Origin: Thalassia testudinum
Taxonomy: Eukaryota > Streptophyta > Magnoliopsida > Alismatales > Hydrocharitaceae
Assembly (NCBI GenBank): GCA_037157565.1
Contig: JAZHRO010000013.1
Location: 80,965,501-81,029,500, forward strand
Direction: 5' to 3'
Length of the DNA stretch: 64,000 nt
The stretch's first letter is position 1. Each line of letters begins with the position of its first letter. A program made the translations under genes and the position numbers. A model generated the notes under the pieces. That model was not told the DNA's origin, did not search any database, and was given only the letters and a program-made list of their open reading frames with translations. This document shows, in pieces, positions 58,263 to 64,000 of this stretch.

Positions 58263-61200
58263 TGTAATGGCCCGTTACATTTTAGCCATTTAAGACGTTT
58301 GGAGTTTCAGTCAGACGTCTGAAAGTGAGTTTTTTGTACTGTGCTTTGCGCTCTTCGTGCGAGCGGCGCGCAGAGGCTGCTCCTTCTCTCTCCCCTTTAC
58401 CCCTCGAACCCTAACCCCTCTCCTATATAAACCCCCTCGCTTCTCCTCTCCTCTCCTCCTCACATCACTTTGCCACCGCCACCTCCACCTTCTCCTGCCA
58501 GCCACGTTTCCCTCCGCCTCTGCTACAACTGCGGCAAGGAAGGAGATCCACTGGCGAGGGGTGAGCGGGGAGGAGCGAGAGTGAGAGAGTGCGAGGGAGT
58601 GAGAGCAAGGGGGAGGAGGAAGACAACCGTGAGAGCTCGGTGGAGCTCGTAGGGGAGGAGAGGACATCGACGAGGAGTTGCTCAAGCTCCTGCAGCAGCT
58701 GGAGCTGCCACCGTGGGTAGAGGTGAGAGCGGAGCGAGCTACGAGGAGGTTCTGATACTAGAAGTTTTCTAGTATCAGACGTCTAAAGTGAAGTCCAGAC
58801 GACTGGCAAAGCACTTGGACGTCCGGAGCTAAGGTCAGACGTCTGAGAGCACATATCGTGCGAGGTCCGGACGTTCCTACACTGATTTCCGCCATGCAGA
58901 AGATCTCAGCGTAGGAGTTGTTGGGCTAAAAGCGTGCCTACATAGGGTAGGCTTTGGGAAGGTGCGGGTGCGCTTTCCCAAGCACTTTTGGACATTTGAT
59001 CACATCACCAGATGTCTAGAGGTCCTTCCAGATGATCGGAGACCTTGTTTGACGTCTGAAATTGTCCCCAGACAGTCATAGAGGGAGTCTGGACGTATGA
59101 TCAGCCGTAAAAAACACAAGGTGAGTTTCTAACGTCTTTTAAGATGTTTGGGATTAGTCCTAGAAGTCTGATTTTTATCAGTAACAACGTTTTTGGCCTA
59201 TTTAAGGCCTGAACGGAATTGGATTTCCGCAAACGAAGTACTATCGTTTTCCACTCAAGTTCCTCTACGTATTCGTGTTGAGTGTAAAGACCCATTCCGA
59301 TTTGAGCCTTTTAAGACGTCTGGATTTTCAGTCAGACGTCTGGTCAAACGTATGGACTCCTTCCCAAACGTCTGGAAATTGAAAGATTTGTATGCAGGGT
59401 TGGTTCTATGCGCTGGCTGCGTGCAGGCAACTTTCCTTCTCTCTCTTGTTCTCTTTCTTTCCCTCACCAAACCTTAACCCACTCCCTATATGAGAACCTC
59501 CCCCCTTCCTCTCTTCTCCACTCCACCACCACCACCTTCCTTCCTCTCCACTGCCGCGAGAGAGACGAGCGAGAGAGAGGGAGCTAGAGCGAGGAGGACG
59601 AGCGGCGTGAAGAGAAGGAGGAGGGAGAGCTTGCGATCTTGGAGAGGCTCGCCGGAGTGCGTATGGCCGCCGCGGCATGTGCGGGAGAAGGAAAGCGTCG
59701 AGGAGCCATCCCCGACTTCCTGTTGCGGCCGGAGCTGCAACTGAGAGGGAGAAGCCACGGCGGGGGGCGGCGAGAAGAGCGAGAGCTCGTTCTAATACTG
59801 GAATTTTTTCAGTATCAGATGTCCGGAGTGCCTTCCAAACGACGGGCTGGACGTTTGGTGACGACACTAGACGTCTGAAAGCAGGTATTCCCGAAGGTAC
59901 GTCATTTCCGCGGCTGCAGCCATGCAGGCCGCGCCGCAGTAGGATTTATTTGGCCAAATAAGGACGTGATGCTCTATCGTGCACAGAAGAAGCTTTGGGA
60001 AGGCGTGCGGCACGCCCTCCCATGCATTTTGGACATTTGGACAGCTTACCAGACGATCGGAGACACTTCCAGACAACTGGAGGATAGGTTAGACGTCTGG
60101 AGCTGAGTCCAGACGGTCAAATAGGGGTCCTGGACATTTGAGGTCGATGCAGGAACTTGAGGTGAGACCCTGGTGACTTTTAAGACGTCTGGACTTAGTT
60201 CCAGACATTTGATTTGGTTTTGTAGTTCTATTTTTGACCCGTTTAGGATCTGTATGGGGTCCGTTTTATGCAAACGAGGTATCTATAGTTTCCTTGTGAG
60301 TTCCTCTACATGTTAGAAATCCTTATATACCATTCTGAATGTTCCATTGTGGTATGTTCCTTGGTATAGGACTTTGATCTGTTGCGTGTTCGAGGCTTAC
60401 AGTAGCACGTGAGTCTGCCGTTCGAGCCCCCAGTACTCTCGGATTGTTTGGTAGAGTGGTTTCCTCCTATTTTATTTATAAAACATGAATGCAATTATGA
60501 AAATTAGAAAACTGGAAACCTAGGATGTGGCATGAATCCTAGGACAAGAAATAGTTACCCTGTTTGTATGCATGTTGAGATTGCAGTAATAATGAATGAG
60601 ATGAATTGTAAACAATTACCTATTAATAAATACGAGCTGCTTGTTGGAATATGAAATGTCTGTGCTAGTTAAACAGTTATCTGTGATATCACTTGTTGTA
60701 TCTGTTAATTTATAGAAATATGAGCTGCATGTGTACAATACGAGAATGGAATTGTGAATGATGAAATATGGTATGGAATAATATGGTGAATATGAGCATG
60801 AATTCTACGAGGAATTAGGAGTAGAGCTTCTGTGGATGAATGGAAAGATCTGGAAATGTTAGTGGGAAGCGTGCTGACCCTTGAGTACGTGGTACCAAGG
60901 AGAGCGATTGTCCCCTGTTTAGTGTAGAGCGGAGCTAGCCACCCTTGGGTTGGGACTCGGGGTTAGGATTGGCAACTCTACACCGACTTCTGTTGGCCCT
61001 TGCGTACACTATACTGGGGAGAGCTACTAGTGTAGGGAGAGAGCTGGCCACCCCATGGGGCCTGGGGTTCAGCTAGCCACCCTACACTGACTTGTTAGGC
61101 CCACTGGGTAAACCGGGGTAGTCAGATGAGGGTGCGCGGACTGTGGAGGGGCGAGACCCCTGTTTGGTTCTGAAGGGCAAGACCCCTGTTACTGAGAGGG

Positions 61201-62935
61201 CTAGGCCCTATACTATTCCGTGCTGTACTTTGGACGTACCCGCTAGCGGAAACGATTGACCGCGTGCCAGTGTGGGGTAGCTACCCATGTACCGACTGCG
61301 TGCCAGTACATGGGTCACTGGTACAGGTTACCAGCCAGTGGCGTGTTCGGGGTTCGCGAAGGTAACGAGATCTACGGCACAGGCCCACATTCCTCCCGTG
61401 ATATCCGGTAGAGTGGTTTAATTCAGTTGTTAATAGTTAATAAGAATGTACTTGGTTGTAATAGTTGGATTAAACTCTAGGATATGAAATAAACCCTAGG
61501 GTAGAAATGAATGAGCCTGTTTGAGCTGTACTGTTTACTTGAATGCATGGTTAAGATATATTGCTAGCAAATGCCTTTAATATAATTATGAGATGCATGT
61601 TAAAATACGAGCTGCTTGTATGTAATTGAAAAATTACCTGTGAAACCACAAGTTGCATGTTTTTGACAATTGAATTATGGAAACACGAGCTGCCTGTATA
61701 TGGATGAGGAATGAATTATGAAACATGAGATCTGGATCTGGATAAATGAGGTGAATATGAGTATGAACTCTACATGGAATTAGGAGTAGAACTCTCGTGG
61801 ATAAACGGAATATGGAATGTAGACAGGAAGTGTGCTGGCCCTTGTGTACATGATACCACGGGGAGCAACTGTCCCCTTTTAGTGTAGAGCGGAGCTAGCC
61901 TCCCTTGGGTTGAAACTCGGGGTTAGGATTGACCACTCTACACTGACTCTTGTTAGCCCTTGCGTACACGGTACCAAGGTGTGCTACTAGTGTAGGGAGG
62001 GAGCTAGCCACCCCATGGGGCTCGGGGTTCAGCTAGCCACCCTACACCAACTTTGTTAGGCCCTCTGGGCAAACCGGGGTAGTCGGACGAGGGTACGCGG
62101 ACTGTGGAGGGGCGAGACCCCTGTTCTGAGAGGGCAAGGCCCCATACTGTTCCGTGCGGTAGTTTGGGCATACTTGCTAGCGGAAATGACTGACCGCGTG
62201 TCAGTGCGGGGTAGCTACTCGTGCGCTTATCACACGTTCTGTAGTCACCGCTACATCTCGACAGTGACCTCGGGGTAGTTGACTGGGTGTAGGACTACCA
62301 CAGGGGACTCTCTCGGCCAGGAGAGCATCATGTGTACCTTCTACTCTACGGAAAATACTGCAATTAAGATCGTTCTCACGAGGAACATGCAAGATCAAGA
62401 AATACCTGGATACTTGAGAAATAGATGAAACAGAAACACATAAATGAGATAAATAGAAATGAGAAATAAATCTGTTATTATTTTTACTGTACTTGTACTT
62501 AAATAATATAAACACCACTCTACTCAGCGTTCATTGACTCTGTCCTTTCATAACACTATTCAGGACTAGGAGTTGACCAGCCTGAGTTTCCGACTGTAGA
62601 GGATGCTGGGCCCAGTCGAGCCCAGCCGTAGTTGTTCTTTCAGCTCTTTCGCTTTCCTACTGTTGTAGTAAGTAATGGACACATAGTTTACTATTTCGAT
62701 TACTTCTGTTTCTTTTACGTTTTCTGTTGTTGTTGTGGTGGCATGTATTACGTGTTGAGATTGTTGTTCTACTTTCTTTACTGCTCCGTACTTTTCTTAT
62801 GATTAGTTATATTGCATGTGTGAATGTGGTTTATTTTCCTACTTTTGGTTATTGCTTGTTGGACGACTGGGTCTTGAGATTGGTTGAAGTAAGCCAGTCT
62901 CGGGTCCTGTAGGGATTAGGGAATTGGGTCGTAAT
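58263..62935 (+). repeat. 3' LTR of the gypsy element, split
   Basis: The first part, 58263-59282, matches the 5' LTR up to its base 48862. The second part, from about 61305 to 62935, matches 48893-50520. About 25-30 bases of the original are lost at the junction. Start is TGTAATGGCCCG, end GGGTCGTAAT. Palindromes are at about 58291-58325 and 58770-59175. Confidence 0.82.
59283..61304 (+). mobile_element. Truncated sense gypsy LTR within the 3' LTR
   Basis: It starts TGTAAAGACCC directly after GTTGAG of the host LTR. It follows the LTR plan (palindromes at about 59315-59375 and 59815-60215, the CCTAGGATG phrase at about 60515, GTACGTGG..AGAGCGGAG at about 60885), but stops at about 61300, lacking the last 650-700 bp of an LTR. 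It is a third subfamily. The distal junction has an inverted CCCATGTAC/GTACATGGG pair. No duplication is seen, so a rearrangement followed its insertion. Confidence 0.7.
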
Positions 62936-64000
62936 GTAGGCCGAGATGGGACGTGACGTGCATGGTCTCCAGCCCCACCTCTCACTCTTTACTACATAAG
63001 CTATCGGAGACAAAAGTCTTTTACAGTATGAGATTAAAAATATATTCCAAATCTTACTGATTTCAACATAAATTCGCACGTTATCATATAATAATTACAT
63101 ATTGATGTAATTAGACTTTCAATTCTAATTTATCTTTCATAATTAGAGTCCCTTGCATTTTTTCCTTATACTAGTATATTGGGTAAGTGTGCTTTCCTAG
63201 AAGAAAAATTCTCTTGCATCCATGGTTAAACAAAATGAATATTTGATAAAGTATCTTAATAAAACATGATCATTAATATTACAGCTGAATTTAAGCATAT
63301 TTTATTTTTGACAGTATAATAACTGAACAAAGATTCCGGTGATCAATTAAGATTCTGTTGACACTTGTAACAATCATACGATGAATATTGAGCTAAGGGG
63401 TAATGGACCTTTTTGCGTTGCAACAATCATGATATGGTTAGTGAAATTTCTGTCCATTGCAACAAAATCTTACGCATAGCATCCTTCAAATGGTACATGA
63501 ATTTCAAGGTTGTTTCATATTTCAAGCATGCATCGTAGTCTCCCTTAACATATTGAAACTGCCCAAACCTGTGGTTTTGAGAAGTCATCCAGATAAAATA
63601 TAATGAATAGCATGAATACATGAGAGAGATATTTTGTAAGGGGTTCTTTGGAGGTATTTATAGCTTTGTGAAGTCCTAAAATAATTAAAATTAAGCAAAA
63701 TTCATCACCCCAAAATATGACTTTTTTATAGGACTTTGGAAAGTTCAAATTCCATTAAAAATGAAATCAAACCTTTGATTTTAGGGATTATAATCGTCAA
63801 AGGGCACATTACTTTTCTCTCTTTTCTTTTCGTTATTTTTCCAAGGCCCAATCCCAATTCACAGCCCACTTTCCTTGTTCGGCCGTCGGAGCTATTGAAA
63901 TAGAGGAGGAGCACGTGTGAATGGTTGGGCGCGAGTGCAATTTGCGTGCACGAGGGGTATTGGAGGCGCGTTGGCGTGGAGGAGAGGAGGGCGTGGGTAA
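62936..64000. other. Right flank, no gene recognised
   Basis: AT-rich DNA turning GC-rich and purine-rich in the last 100 bases. No open frame of known family and no clear repeat was recognised. Confidence 0.4.

Larger units (their letters stand above)
47806..62935 (+). mobile_element. Near-complete Ty3/gypsy retrotransposon (chromovirus/Tekay-like), with nested LTRs
   Basis: The element comprises a 5' LTR (47806-50520), a damaged primer-binding site (50524-50534), gag-pol remains (about 50700-55109 and 57832-58178) and a 3' LTR (58263-59282 plus about 61305-62935). Inside it lie an antisense solo LTR (55110-57831) and a truncated third LTR (59283 to about 61304). Without these insertions it would be about 10.4 kb, normal for Tekay/Del-type chromoviruses with long LTRs. 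The domain order protease, RT, RNase H, integrase and C-terminal chromo-like tail is the Ty3/gypsy order. Flanking 5-mers CGGGC (left) and TAGGC (right) match at only 3 of 5, so the target-site duplication is uncertain. The element cannot be autonomous. Confidence 0.85.

Noticed and set aside
1..64000. tRNA, rRNA or microRNA genes
   Set aside because: No cloverleaf landmarks (A and B boxes with GGTTCRANYCC) or rRNA segments were noticed by eye; microRNA precursors cannot be judged without folding and small-RNA data.

Overview
This is a nuclear window from a flowering plant. A monocot is likely but not proven: the first RPP0 exon and the GATA gene are GC-rich at third codon positions, while later RPP0 exons are AT-richer, which is the 5'-to-3' GC gradient usual in monocots. 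Only two intact host genes can be supported. One is RPP0 (853-3838, +, five exons, 320 aa), the 60S acidic stalk protein P0. The other is a subfamily-A-type GATA zinc-finger transcription factor (21717-22814, +, two exons, 290 aa). An ARMADILLO-REPEAT-ONLY (ARO)-like pseudogene lies antisense just upstream of the GATA gene (about 20085-20545). Everything else is repeats, transposon remains or unassigned AT-rich DNA.

Layout. 1-5 kb: RPP0 and its flanks. 5-15 kb: AT-rich intergenic DNA with a 52-bp tandem repeat, a probable short 3'-poly(A) retroposon (8638-9491) and AT-rich repeat elements. 15-19.6 kb: a sense gypsy-type LTR fragment interrupted by an antisense solo LTR (16895-19311, perfect GTTAC duplication), whose left junction was later duplicated in tandem (413-bp period). 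20-23 kb: the ARO pseudogene and the GATA gene. 25.5-29.8 kb: a decayed L1-type LINE on the minus strand. 30.4-33.1 kb: a sense gypsy solo LTR. 33-38.6 kb: AT-rich unassigned DNA with microsatellites and a GTATCGATAC-type array. 38.8-40.5 kb: an antisense Copia-like solo LTR (ACACC duplication) inside a non-autonomous DNA element; an inverted copy of that element lies at 43.6-44.3 kb. 42.8-43.2 kb: a Tourist-like MITE. 47-47.8 kb: a truncated antisense LTR fragment with a GGTCGACC array. 47.8-62.9 kb: one nearly complete Ty3/gypsy element (chromovirus/Tekay-like), carrying an antisense solo LTR in its integrase region and a truncated third LTR in its 3' LTR.

Most notable observations. (1) Two clusters of AGACGTCT-core palindromes recur at the same places in five gypsy LTR copies, and the same palindrome occurs in a Copia-like solo LTR; two other LTR-like tracts carry arrays of different palindromes. 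(2) A stem-loop about 490-560 bp into each of these gypsy LTRs keeps its pairing through compensatory changes. (3) The gypsy gag-pol frame holds 27 in-frame stops over about 4 kb, 26 of them TAG or TGA, with no frameshift. This points to loss of methylated cytosines rather than to indels. The transposon genes are all broken; no self-contained new system with intact genes was found.
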